Source: CAZNLL01 sp964573885 (GTDB lineage Bacteria; Desulfobacterota; DSM-4660; Desulfatiglandales; Desulfatiglandaceae). From it: a stretch of DNA of 24,332 bases. Both the position numbers and the translations under genes were made by a program. Shown in pieces: positions 1-7,542 of this stretch. The stretch is from positions 1 to 24,332 of the forward strand of contig CAZNLL010000050.1 of NCBI GenBank assembly GCA_964573885.1. Reading direction: 5' to 3'. Position 1 is the first letter of the stretch. Each line of letters begins with the position of its first letter. The notes under the pieces are model-generated. The model saw nothing but the letters and a program-made list of their open reading frames with translations, was not told where the DNA came from and made no database searches.

Positions 1-222
1 AAACAGGGCCTCTTTCATGAAACCCGGCAAAGATAATGAACCTTAAAAAGTTTTGTTTTTATAAACAATAACGTAAGGAAATGCAAGCAAAAAATGATAT
101 CGACGTGAATGGGGCAAGGTATTGGTTTTCATGATCTTCAATCCAAAACCCTTGATCCTTTTATCTCTCATGGCTATGATGCTTTGGTCCACGACCCTTC
201 ACCTCCACCGAGGAGTAGGCCA
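1..222 (+). other. Leader region before cls
   Basis: I see no complete gene in the first 222 bases. An AT-rich stretch at 45-72 holds a small inverted repeat, TTGTTT and AAACAA around a 4-base loop, and a TATAAA that could be a -10 element at 60-65. No good -35 element sits at the right distance. The cls frame is open from an ATG at 109 but lacks a ribosome binding site there, so I treat 109-222 as probable leader. Confidence 0.3.
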
Positions 223-1650
223 ATGATCTGGGTGCACTGGTGTCTTCTGGCAATCCAAATCCCCCTGGGCCTGTTTACGGCAGGCCATGCCCTTCTCTAT
301 AAGCGGGACCCCAGGGCCGCCCTGGGATGGATAGGGGTTTCTTTAACCTTCCCCATTATGGGCCCCCTTTTCTACTTCCTCTTCGGCATCAACAGGGTCC
401 GCACAAAGGCCATAAAACTGGAGCGACGCTCGCCCTTTCGGATCGAGACCGGCCGTGAGGCGTCACAGAGAAACATGCTCCTCACCAGCGAGGATCTGCC
501 CGGGGAATTCAGCCACATGGTCCGCATCTCCGATGCGGTAACGCGTCGTCCCCTTGTGGGAGGAAACCGGATCGAAATGCTCCACAACGGGGAGGAGGCC
601 TATCCTCCTATGATCGAGGCCATTGAAAAATCGGAACGTTTTCTCTATCTCGCCACCTATATCTTTGAAACCAACGCCACAGGCCGGCGCTTTATCGAAG
701 CCTTGGCCCGGGCGGCCGAACGGGGCGTTGACGTGCGGGTCATCATTGACGGTGTGGGCGAGCTCTATTCCCTTCCCCGCGCAGGGACCTTGCTCATGGA
801 TAAGGGCGTTCGCATGGCCCGATTCCTCAGGCCAAAACTCCTCCCTCCAAGCCTTCACATCAACCTCCGCAATCACCGCAAGATACTTGTGGCGGACGGT
901 CGTGTCGCCTTTATGGGGGGCATGAATATCGGGGATCGTCACCTCGCCGAAAACCGGGCCAACCCTTCGAGGGTCATGGACACCCATTTTCGTGTTACCG
1001 GTCCCGTCATTAACCAAATAGAACAGGTATTCCTTGAAGATTGGCGATTTTGCACGGGTGAACATGTTCTCCAACAAACCGAGCCCCCTGAACCCGCCGA
1101 CGGCGCCATCTGCAGGACGATTGTGGAGGGACCCAATGAAGACCTGGACAAGCTTTCCACCATCCTGGTGGCCGCCATCTCTTCCGCCCGGTCACGGGTC
1201 TTTATCATGACCCCCTATTTCCTTCCCTCCAGGGAGATGATGGGTGCCCTGGCCTCAGCGGCATTGCGGGGGCTGGAGGTGGACGTGGTCCTTCCCGCCA
1301 AAAACAACCTTCCCTTTGTTCACTGGGCCACTCGAAACATGCTCTGGGAACTCCTTGAGAGGGGGGTTCGCGTCTTTTACCAACCCCCTCCTTTCGTGCA
1401 TACCAAGCTCTTTGTGGTGGACGATTATTATGCCCATATCGGCTCTGCCAATGTTGATCCCAGGAGTCTCCGACTCAATTTCGAGCTGGCCATGGAGGTC
1501 TATGACAGGCCTTTTGTAGAGGTGCTGGGTTCCCATGTGGAAAAAGCGCGGGAACGGTCCCGGCAGATTTCCCTTGACGAGGTGGACAGTCGATCCCTGC
1601 CGGCCAGGACCCGCGACGCCCTGGCCTGGCTTTTCACTCCATATCTTTAG
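223..1650 (+). CDS. cls: Cardiolipin synthase, phospholipase D family
   Basis: This membrane enzyme condenses phosphatidylglycerol into cardiolipin. From the ATG at 223 it has 475 residues, close to the usual bacterial Cls length. Two hydrophobic segments lie in residues 1-60 (phospholipase D nuclease N-terminal type). Two catalytic HKD motifs follow: His218-Lys220-Asp225, then GGMNIGD, and His393-Lys395-Asp400, then GSANVDPRS. The reading frame stays open to an ATG at 109, but that codon has no ribosome binding site. The ATG at 223 has AGGAG seven bases upstream and begins right before the first membrane helix, so I chose it. The lipid kinase gene follows nine bases after the stop, which suggests co-transcription. 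PgsA, which makes the phosphatidylglycerol precursor, is encoded nearby on the other strand. The family is certain; ClsA/B/C subtype was not resolved. Confidence 0.95.
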   Translation: MIWVHWCLLAIQIPLGLFTAGHALLYKRDPRAALGWIGVSLTFPIMGPLFYFLFGINRVRTKAIKLERRSPFRIETGREASQRNMLLTSEDLPGEFSHMVRISDAVTRRPLVGGNRIEMLHNGEEAYPPMIEAIEKSERFLYLATYIFETNATGRRFIEALARAAERGVDVRVIIDGVGELYSLPRAGTLLMDKGVRMARFLRPKLLPPSLHINLRNHRKILVADGRVAFMGGMNIGDRHLAENRANPSRVMDTHFRVTGPVINQIEQVFLEDWRFCTGEHVLQQTEPPEPADGAICRTIVEGPNEDLDKLSTILVAAISSARSRVFIMTPYFLPSREMMGALASAALRGLEVDVVLPAKNNLPFVHWATRNMLWELLERGVRVFYQPPPFVHTKLFVVDDYYAHIGSANVDPRSLRLNFELAMEVYDRPFVEVLGSHVEKARERSRQISLDEVDSRSLPARTRDALAWLFTPYL

Positions 1651-1659
1651 ACCACCAAG

Positions 1660-2550
1660 ATGGCCCCCGGGGCCGCCTTTCAAACCATGATCCATTACGC
1701 CATCATTACCAATCCGGCCTCTGGAAGAATGACAAAGGACAAGAAACGTGCCACCCTGGCCGGCCCGGCCCAAATCCTTGAGGCCGAAATCCACGGGATG
1801 GACACCCGGACACCGGGGGATTTCGCCCTGTGCGCCCGGCGATGGGCCGGGCGCTGTGATACCCTGGTGGTTGCGGGTGGGGATGGCACTTTTTCAGACG
1901 TAATCAATGCCGTGGACACGTCACAGACCACCGTGGCCTATATCCCTTTGGGAAGCGGTAACAGCCTGGGTCATGCCCTGGGTTATAAAGGCGATCCTTC
2001 GGCCGTGGCCCGCCGCATTAAAAGGGGCCGTATACGCCAATTCGATCTTATCAACTGCGATAACATAAGGCGGGGCTTTATGGCCTCTGTGGGCATAGAA
2101 GGAACCGTGCTGAGGGACTATGATCGATCCGCCCAAAAAGGGTACAGGGCTTATCTGTGGGCAGCCCTGAAGGTCTTTTTATCAGGCCGTTATAGGCGGC
2201 CCCAGGCCAGGGTTGTTGTAGATGACATCCGGTTTGAAACGGTGAGGCTTTTGACCCTCATGGTGGTCAAACAGCCCTATTATGGATTCGGCATGAAGGT
2301 CTTACCCCAGGCACGTTTTGATGACGGAAGGCTTCATACCCTGTGCATCACATCGGGCCTGCCGGGCTGTGCCTTTGGGGTGATGAGCGCCTTCACCGTG
2401 GGGAACCGCATCGGCCGCTATTGCCCGGGAATAGAGGTAAGTGTGGAACTGGACAGGCCGATCGCCCTCCAAATAGACGGGAACCCGGCATGGAAGGCGC
2501 GTGAATATTCCTTCACCGTTATGCCCGGGGCATTGAAAATCGTGTGCTGA
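1660..2550 (+). CDS. YegS/DAGK-type lipid kinase
   Basis: This is a diacylglycerol kinase catalytic-domain protein of 296 residues, probably an ATP-dependent kinase for diacylglycerol or another lipid alcohol. The N-terminal strand IITNPASGR and the nucleotide-binding GGDGT at residues 73-77 are classic for the family. IPLGSGNSLGHALG follows as the second glycine-rich element, and QIDGNP near the C terminus matches the usual end of the fold. The length is normal. A start at the ATG at 1687 (287 residues) would place the first strand at the N terminus and is equally possible; neither start has a clear ribosome binding site, in keeping with coupling to cls just upstream. The substrate cannot be read from sequence. 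By context it may return diacylglycerol to phospholipid synthesis; that part is inference. Confidence 0.88.
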   Translation: MAPGAAFQTMIHYAIITNPASGRMTKDKKRATLAGPAQILEAEIHGMDTRTPGDFALCARRWAGRCDTLVVAGGDGTFSDVINAVDTSQTTVAYIPLGSGNSLGHALGYKGDPSAVARRIKRGRIRQFDLINCDNIRRGFMASVGIEGTVLRDYDRSAQKGYRAYLWAALKVFLSGRYRRPQARVVVDDIRFETVRLLTLMVVKQPYYGFGMKVLPQARFDDGRLHTLCITSGLPGCAFGVMSAFTVGNRIGRYCPGIEVSVELDRPIALQIDGNPAWKAREYSFTVMPGALKIVC

Positions 2551-2601
2551 ATCGTCTGAGGACAAAGGCCCGCCTCCGCATCGGCCGGCGGCACCAAGGA
2601 A

Positions 2602-2630
2602 TTGAAAATCCCGCCTCTATCGTCTATAAT
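2602..2630 (+). promoter_or_regulatory. Sigma-70 type promoter for the radical SAM gene
   Basis: The -35 element TTGAAA at 2602-2607 matches five of six consensus bases. After a 17-base spacer comes a perfect TATAAT at 2625-2630. This is the best promoter in the window. It lies between the lipid kinase stop and the radical SAM start and predicts a transcript start near 2637, giving a leader of roughly 100 bases. Confidence 0.75.
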
Positions 2631-2739
2631 AAAAAGGATAATGCACCTGAGCTGCTCATGATCATCCGATACAGCCGCAGGACGCCCTCAGCACGGGGGA
2701 GAATGATTCTGGGAGCGGGACCAGAGCAAGAGGCGGGTT

Positions 2740-4065
2740 TTGAGAGTAGAACTCATCAATCCGGATAACCCGACGAATGCGGCAAATGTCCCCTTTTTGC
2801 AAAAGGGGCTTTTGTCGTGGCGAGCAAAGGCCTACTCTCCACCCCTGAATCTCTGTATGATTGCCGCATATACCGCCGGTGACATTGAGGTTTCTCTCAC
2901 CGACGAGTGCGCAAGACCTGTTGATTTCGAAAAAGATGTGGACCTTGTGGGCCTTACCGCCTACACCAACACCGCGCCCAGGGCCTATCAGATCGCCGAT
3001 GCTTTCCGCCGTCGCCATGTGCCGGTCGTGATGGGGGGGGTTCATGCCTCCACCCTCCCCGAGGAGGCCTTGGAGCACTGCGACTCGGTGGTGATCGGCG
3101 AGGCGGAGGGGGCCTGGCAGAGGCTCATTCAGGATTTTCGTGAGGGGAACCTCCACAGGATCTACCACAACGACCATCTCGTCAACCTGGAAGGGCTTCC
3201 AAAGCCAAGAAGAGACCTCCTTACCCCCGAGGCCTATGTGACCATCAACACGGTTCAAACCACGCGGGGCTGCCCCCACAACTGCAGCTTCTGCTCGGTA
3301 ACCCGGTTCAACGGCCGCACGTACCGCTTCAGACCCATTCAAGAGGTGATCGAGGAGATAGAAACCCTTCCTTCTCCGAATGTGTTTATCATTGATGACA
3401 ACATTTTCAGCCACAGGGAACGAACCCGGGAACTCTTTGAGGCCCTCATGCCTCTGCGCATTCGGTGGGGGAGCCAGTGCACCGTATCCATCGCCCGGGA
3501 CCTGGAAATGCTGGACCTTGCGGCGAAAAGCGGGTGCATCGGCCTGGCAATGGGGTTGGAGTCCTTTTCCAGGGAAAGCCTGGAAGGGGCCCATAAGCGG
3601 TTCAACGATCCGGATCGCTTTTACAAGGATATTGAGGCCATTAAGGATGCCGGGATCTTTATTTGGGGCTCTTTCGTGCTGGGCTTTGATGAAGATGACA
3701 CGGCCGGTCTTGAGAAAACCATTCAAATGGCCAAAACATCCAGACTGGATTTCGCGTGCTTCAACTTCCTCACCCCTCTACCCGGGACGGTGGTCTATGA
3801 CAAGTTCGAGAGGGAGGATCGCCTCCTCAACAAGAATTGGGCAAACTATAATATGGCCAACCTTGTGTTTCAGCCTTCAAAGGTGTCGGCCGAGGTCCTG
3901 GAGAAAAAGGTGAAGAAGGCCTGGTTGGAGTTCTATTCCCTCAAGGCCGTGTTTCATCGCCTTGGCGCTTCATTCGGGAAAATAAGGTTCTTTGTCTGGC
4001 TCGTTAATCTCGCCTTGTGCTTTTACACCCGGAAAAAGCTTAAGTGGACCTGGTGGGAGGGCTAG
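2740..4065 (+). CDS. B12-binding-domain-type radical SAM protein
   Basis: This is a 441-residue radical SAM enzyme. Residues 1-130 look like the Rossmann-like cobalamin-binding domain, with LVGLTAYTNTAPRAY and VVMGGVHAS, but I find no DxHxxG motif that would supply an axial histidine. The [4Fe-4S] motif CxxxCxxC is Cys178, Cys182 and Cys185, after the typical TTRGCP. The SAM barrel continues through FIIDDN, MGLES, GSFVLGFDEDD and LTPLPGT. A hydrophobic stretch near residues 415-430, followed by basic residues, suggests a membrane-associated C terminus. The start is TTG at 2740: an in-frame stop lies at 2704-2706, and AGAGG sits about seven bases upstream. Substrate unknown. The neighbouring lipid genes hint at a membrane lipid substrate, but this is only inference. 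Methyltransferase or ring-forming chemistry are both possible. Confidence 0.9.
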   Translation: MRVELINPDNPTNAANVPFLQKGLLSWRAKAYSPPLNLCMIAAYTAGDIEVSLTDECARPVDFEKDVDLVGLTAYTNTAPRAYQIADAFRRRHVPVVMGGVHASTLPEEALEHCDSVVIGEAEGAWQRLIQDFREGNLHRIYHNDHLVNLEGLPKPRRDLLTPEAYVTINTVQTTRGCPHNCSFCSVTRFNGRTYRFRPIQEVIEEIETLPSPNVFIIDDNIFSHRERTRELFEALMPLRIRWGSQCTVSIARDLEMLDLAAKSGCIGLAMGLESFSRESLEGAHKRFNDPDRFYKDIEAIKDAGIFIWGSFVLGFDEDDTAGLEKTIQMAKTSRLDFACFNFLTPLPGTVVYDKFEREDRLLNKNWANYNMANLVFQPSKVSAEVLEKKVKKAWLEFYSLKAVFHRLGASFGKIRFFVWLVNLALCFYTRKKLKWTWWEG

Positions 4066-4078
4066 GCTATAGGGCCTA
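4063..4078. terminator. Small hairpin between convergent units
   Basis: TAGGC at 4063-4067 pairs with GCCTA at 4074-4078 around a six-base loop. It overlaps the radical SAM stop codon and lies between two converging transcription units. The five-pair stem is short and has no strong T tract, so it is at best a weak bidirectional terminator. Confidence 0.25.
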
Positions 4079-4093
4079 ACCCCTTGAATTCAA

Positions 4094-4168
4094 TGGTAGG
4101 CACGATGGGATTTGAACCCATGACCCCTACCGTGTCAGGGTAGTGCTCTCCCCCTGAGCTACGTGCCT
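4094..4168 (-). tRNA. tRNA-Val (anticodon GAC)
   Basis: The minus strand folds as a complete cloverleaf of 75 bases with the CCA end encoded. The acceptor AGGCACG pairs with CGTGCCT. The anticodon stem CTACC/GGTAG encloses the loop CTGACAC, giving GAC for valine codon GUC. The T loop is TTCAAAT. It lies 35 bases downstream of pgsA on the same strand, so it may be read from the long minus-strand unit as well as from its own promoter. Confidence 0.97.
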
Positions 4169-4178
4169 GTCAAGATCT

Positions 4179-4207
4179 TACTTAGCAGCGGCACCCCTGG
4201 ATGTCAA
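4179..4207 (-). promoter_or_regulatory. Possible promoter for tRNA-Val(GAC)
   Basis: On the minus strand a perfect TTGACA (4202-4207) overlaps the pgsA stop codon. A 17-base spacer separates it from TAAGTA (4179-4184), a weak -10. The -10 lies about ten bases before the tRNA 5' end, a common distance for tRNA promoters. Confidence 0.38.
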
Positions 4208-4761
4208 ACGGAAATTTTATCATCCTCCAAGGACCCCTCACCCATCATCCGGAACCAGTAAGCCATGTAATGGAGTCCGGAACCGACCGTCAACCCCCCG
4301 GTGATCCAAAATACATACCGGGTAAATCCGGGGGAGAAATGCAAGTAGTCCGTAGAGAGCACCATGAAGACCGTCCCCAGTTGCATGCACGTTGTGCACT
4401 TGCTCAGGAGGGAGGGCTTTATGGTCACACCCCCTTTGCTTAAGAAGGCAATCAGCACACCCAGCAGAATAAGGATATCCCGGCTGATCACCATCACGGT
4501 CAACCAGGAGGGGGTAAACCCCCTTACAGAAAGGACAAAAAAGGCCGTGACCAGCAGGATCTTATCGGCCAGGGGGTCGAGAACAGCCCCGAGTTTGCTC
4601 TTCTGGTTGAACAACCTGGCAATCAGTCCGTCAACCCCGTCACTCAGCCCGGCCAGGATGAAAACGACCAGGGCGGACAAAAACCTGTCATTAATCAGGT
4701 AGATGATAAAAATGGGCGTGACGATGATTCTTAGCCCGGTTATGAGGTTAGGGATTGTCAT
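4204..4761 (-). CDS. pgsA: CDP-diacylglycerol-glycerol-3-phosphate 3-phosphatidyltransferase
   Basis: This 185-residue inner-membrane enzyme transfers a phosphatidyl group from CDP-diacylglycerol to glycerol-3-phosphate, giving phosphatidylglycerol phosphate, the committed step towards phosphatidylglycerol and cardiolipin. The CDP-alcohol phosphatidyltransferase signature is complete: Asp41-Gly42, Asp44-Gly45, Ala48-Arg49, Gly58, Asp62 and Asp66, in the order DGxxDG-AR-G-D-D. The start MTIPNLITGLRI is typical of PgsA, and about five hydrophobic segments follow. Its ATG overlaps the TGA of the upstream FlgT-like gene in an ATGA, so translation is probably coupled. Length is normal for the family. 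Phosphatidylglycerol is the substrate of the cardiolipin synthase encoded at the left edge of the window. The DG(x)2AR core with the PgsA-like N terminus makes phosphatidylserine synthase unlikely. Confidence 0.94.
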   Translation of the reverse strand: MTIPNLITGLRIIVTPIFIIYLINDRFLSALVVFILAGLSDGVDGLIARLFNQKSKLGAVLDPLADKILLVTAFFVLSVRGFTPSWLTVMVISRDILILLGVLIAFLSKGGVTIKPSLLSKCTTCMQLGTVFMVLSTDYLHFSPGFTRYVFWITGGLTVGSGLHYMAYWFRMMGEGSLEDDKISV

Positions 4762-5978
4762 GGCGCCACCCTACGTCCTATCCCTGTGGAAAGCACCGCT
4801 TGCCCCTCCCCGGTCCGGGTGATAGACACCGGGAAGGGAAGCTTTTCATGGGTAAGAGCCCGGTCCAGAAATCGATTCATATCACCCTCAAATTCAACCC
4901 TTAGGGTGATAGAATCTGTCCTCAGCCTGGTCTGAACCACGGACTTTACGCCGGCCACATCCTGCTTTAGGAACTCCTTAAAATCTTTGAGTTGCCTGTA
5001 GGACTTCAGGCCCGTGAGGGTAATATCAAGATGATGAATTTCCGTGCGACCGGCCACGGCAATCTGGACAACGGCCGGTATCATCTCTGCGGCCAGATTG
5101 TTGACCAGCCTTTTCAGGCTCTCCATGGGCCGGGGCTGGCCGTCAGGACCCCGATCGAGGGGCTCCGACTGAAGTCCCTGGGCGGTCTGGACACCCTGGC
5201 CCACATCAAAGGCCTTAAGGGACAAAGACAGGGTCTCCTCCCCCACCCTCTCCATCTGTCCGGAAATCACCACCTCTGCGGAGAAGAGATTCCCCCACCT
5301 GAGCACCTCCTCTTTGCCTAAATCGTGGGACCTCATCGCTTCCGGGAATTCAGCCTCTGGAAGGGCCAGGGCCCGGTTGATAGGCACAAAGCCCCTCTCC
5401 TGAAAGACACTGTAGAGCACCAGTTCCGTCGGGCTCAGGGCGGTCTCGAGGCCTGGATCCCTCCACCACCATGAAACAACCCCATTCACCTTTTCTGAGA
5501 CCATAAAAAGCACCTTGAGGGAGGGGCCTTCCACAAGCACGACCCCGGCCTCCCTGAGCGTTTCCTGCATCATCTTTTCATTGATCCTTGCTCTCACCAG
5601 GACCTTGTAATCATCGCCCGTCTCTGCCTCCCCCAGGATATTGAAATGCTCCACTTTTTCCTCGGCATTGGGGATCACCTCTTTGATGAGTCTCGGGAAG
5701 TGATTGATCATTCCCGCGCTGCCCAAATGTTGAAACAGGTAATTCTCCACCCCCTTTACCAAAGCCTGGGATATGGCACGGTCTTTTGCCGAGGCCAGGT
5801 TGCCTTTGATAATCCTGGAGGTTCCAATAGCCAGCACCTCGTTCTCACCGGCGTTGTCCCGGTTTTCCGCGGCCCCAATGGGGGATCCAAAAACAGTGAG
5901 GAAACCCATAAGCGCCATCAACAAAAGGACCATCCTCCTTTTCCCCACGGCCCGCTCCTTGATCATCCTCGGCCTCAT
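4758..5978 (-). CDS. Exported protein with FlgT-N-like domain
   Basis: This 406-residue protein has a basic N terminus, a hydrophobic core at residues 16-34 and a probable signal peptidase site after the GAA at 35-37, so it should reach the periplasm. Residues 45-145 resemble the N-terminal domain of the flagellar H-ring protein FlgT: a short strand, an Ala-rich helix (AKDRAISQALVKGVENYL), then YKVLVRARI. The middle (about 150-290) has the look of a TolB/GNA1162-like fold with an ERGF segment and AEVVISG. The C-terminal LTGLKSYRQLKDFKEFL with a following beta hairpin suggests another small alpha/beta domain. These are resemblances by eye, not database hits. AGGAG lies six bases before the ATG. 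No flagellar gene is in the window, so a flagellar role is not shown. It overlaps pgsA by four bases and follows a TPR lipoprotein gene by 28 bases. Confidence 0.75.
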   Translation of the reverse strand: MRPRMIKERAVGKRRMVLLLMALMGFLTVFGSPIGAAENRDNAGENEVLAIGTSRIIKGNLASAKDRAISQALVKGVENYLFQHLGSAGMINHFPRLIKEVIPNAEEKVEHFNILGEAETGDDYKVLVRARINEKMMQETLREAGVVLVEGPSLKVLFMVSEKVNGVVSWWWRDPGLETALSPTELVLYSVFQERGFVPINRALALPEAEFPEAMRSHDLGKEEVLRWGNLFSAEVVISGQMERVGEETLSLSLKAFDVGQGVQTAQGLQSEPLDRGPDGQPRPMESLKRLVNNLAAEMIPAVVQIAVAGRTEIHHLDITLTGLKSYRQLKDFKEFLKQDVAGVKSVVQTRLRTDSITLRVEFEGDMNRFLDRALTHEKLPFPVSITRTGEGQAVLSTGIGRRVAP

Positions 5979-6006
5979 AAGCTTCTCCTACAAGCGGCAT
6001 CCCCGG

Positions 6007-6591
6007 TCAGTTTGTCAGTCCCGCCAGTTGATGTTTCGCATCAGCAACCAGACGCCTGTTCATCTCCACCACCTGCTTAAAGGACCGGATGGCTTCCGGC
6101 GTTTTTCCGGCCTCCTTGTAGGCCAATCCCATCTCATAGAAGGCGTCCGGGAGATCATCCTTGATGGTGCGGGCGATGGAGAAATCCTCCTCCACCTTTC
6201 TCAGCCAGCCTACCCCCTTTTCCAAGATATTGAGGCGCATGAAACCCACATACACCAGGGCCATATCTTGGTCTTCCTTTGCACAGTCTCTCGCGCGATT
6301 CATGGCTTGAAAAGCCGCCTCGAAATCCCCTTCCTCTCCGTAAACCAACCCCAGGCCCCGGTAAGCGGGAGAACAGCATCCGTCGATTTGCAGGGCCAGA
6401 TTAAATGCCCGCTTGGCATCATCAAAGTAGTGTATTCTCATCAGCCTGTAACCGGTCGAGATGTGGTGTTCCTTGGTGCCCAGCACCCCTTCCTGTCCAC
6501 CCGGCCTGCCCGCACAGCCGAAAGCCACGGCGGTCAGCACAAGGATAATAGGAAGCGCTCTTTGGTATATCTTGGACCCGGTGAAATCCAT
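6007..6591 (-). CDS. TPR-repeat lipoprotein
   Basis: This 194-residue protein begins with a short basic segment, a hydrophobic core at residues 13-24 and AFGC, with Cys26 the likely lipidation site. The lipobox is slightly off consensus because of Phe at -2. The mature part carries tetratricopeptide-type helical pairs, seen around residues 46-80 (DDAKRAFNLALQID), 80-110 (AYRGLGLVYGEEGDFEAAF) and 148-180 (AFYEMGLAYKEAGKTPEAI). Such proteins usually act as scaffolds at the inner face of the outer membrane or at the periplasmic face of the inner membrane. GGAGG sits about six bases before the ATG. It lies between a second lipoprotein gene 21 bases upstream and the FlgT-like gene 28 bases downstream, so the three probably work together. 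Specific partner unknown. Confidence 0.85.
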   Translation of the reverse strand: MDFTGSKIYQRALPIILVLTAVAFGCAGRPGGQEGVLGTKEHHISTGYRLMRIHYFDDAKRAFNLALQIDGCCSPAYRGLGLVYGEEGDFEAAFQAMNRARDCAKEDQDMALVYVGFMRLNILEKGVGWLRKVEEDFSIARTIKDDLPDAFYEMGLAYKEAGKTPEAIRSFKQVVEMNRRLVADAKHQLAGLTN

Positions 6592-6612
6592 GTCAAGCCC
6601 TCCGGTAGATGG

Positions 6613-7461
6613 TCAAGGGTTTTTATCCAACACCACCAAAACACGGCATTTCTGCAACAAGCTCAAGTTGCTGGGTGTCCCTCTAATGTTCTCGGCATCC
6701 GCATTGCTGATCACTATATCGGAGTGTCCAGGCCCGGCCGCCTTAAGGCCCTTGATGGCGAGAGGCCTTTTCCCCACGTAGGTCTGGGGCGGGGGGCCCT
6801 CCAGAACGGTCAAATACCTTGCCATGCCCTGCCGAATCGCATAGGCCCGGCTCACGTAAGCCGGACCATAGATCTCGTTTCCGTCCTCGTCCACCACCCG
6901 CAGGACCAAGGCCGGTTTTATTTCCAGCCCACGGCAATCCAAGATGAGCCCGGTGTGTACGGGTTCGCCCTTCCGGTGCAGGTTGTTGGGCTGCTGCACA
7001 GGTCGGATGGTTCGAATGGATTTGGGGAGCACTATTTGACTAAAAGCGCCCGTGACCTTGATAGACACAACAGCCGTTACCGCCCCTTCCGGCATGTCAC
7101 CCGGATCTACAACCGGGGCCTGTTTCAAAAAACCATGGACCTCCTGGGCCAAGGCCTTGGAGCGGGCCACATGGTCTTTAAGCAGGGATTTGGAGTCAAT
7201 GCGCATCTCCATGATAATTTGTTTTAGGTTCTCCCGCGCCCGTGTAACCGCCTCCTCTGTAGGAGGGGCCCCGGTCCGTGCCCCCTGGTCAGGGTGATTC
7301 CCGGCACATCCCTTAGCCCAGGCTTCCACAATTCCCTTGGTCCAGTCGATGGCCCCTTTTTCATAGAATACCACATAATTGCAGGCCAACAGGAGCCCGG
7401 GGGAAAGGCCCAGGTAAAAGAGGAAAATCAAAAAAATATGCTGTCCCCATCTTTTCATCAT
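6613..7461 (-). CDS. Lipoprotein, possibly FlgP/LPP20-like
   Basis: This 282-residue protein has a basic start, a long hydrophobic core at residues 9-26 and a good lipobox, LLAC, with Cys27. Residues 70-115 are helical and charged. A beta-rich region follows with AVTAVVSIKVTGAF (127-140) and GLILDCRGLEIKPAL (171-185) leading to DEDGNEIYG (191-199). That last block resembles a conserved segment I associate with LPP20/FlgP-type lipoproteins in Desulfobacterota, but this is from memory and not proven. The final residues form another strand-rich unit ending in CRVLVVLDKNP. GGGAGG precedes the ATG, and a perfect palindrome, CCCTATAGGG at 7469-7478, lies in the translation start region. It opens a compact three-gene envelope set between miaA and pgsA. 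Function unknown. Confidence 0.78.
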   Translation of the reverse strand: MMKRWGQHIFLIFLFYLGLSPGLLLACNYVVFYEKGAIDWTKGIVEAWAKGCAGNHPDQGARTGAPPTEEAVTRARENLKQIIMEMRIDSKSLLKDHVARSKALAQEVHGFLKQAPVVDPGDMPEGAVTAVVSIKVTGAFSQIVLPKSIRTIRPVQQPNNLHRKGEPVHTGLILDCRGLEIKPALVLRVVDEDGNEIYGPAYVSRAYAIRQGMARYLTVLEGPPPQTYVGKRPLAIKGLKAAGPGHSDIVISNADAENIRGTPSNLSLLQKCRVLVVLDKNP

Positions 7462-7542
7462 GGGGCCTCCCTATAGGGCATGTCTTGCCTCCTCAAAGTT
7501 GCAGGTCCAGAGTGCCGCAAAACCTCCAACCATAATAATGGG

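Noticed and set aside
2662..3726. A 354-codon open frame on the minus strand.
   Set aside because: It is antisense to the radical SAM gene, whose motifs are clear. Its translation shows no domain.
5773..7227. A 484-codon open frame on the plus strand.
   Set aside because: It lies opposite the FlgT-like, TPR lipoprotein and lipoprotein genes, all with signal sequences and ribosome binding sites. Its protein is rich in His, Gln and Arg with no family features, so it is a shadow frame.
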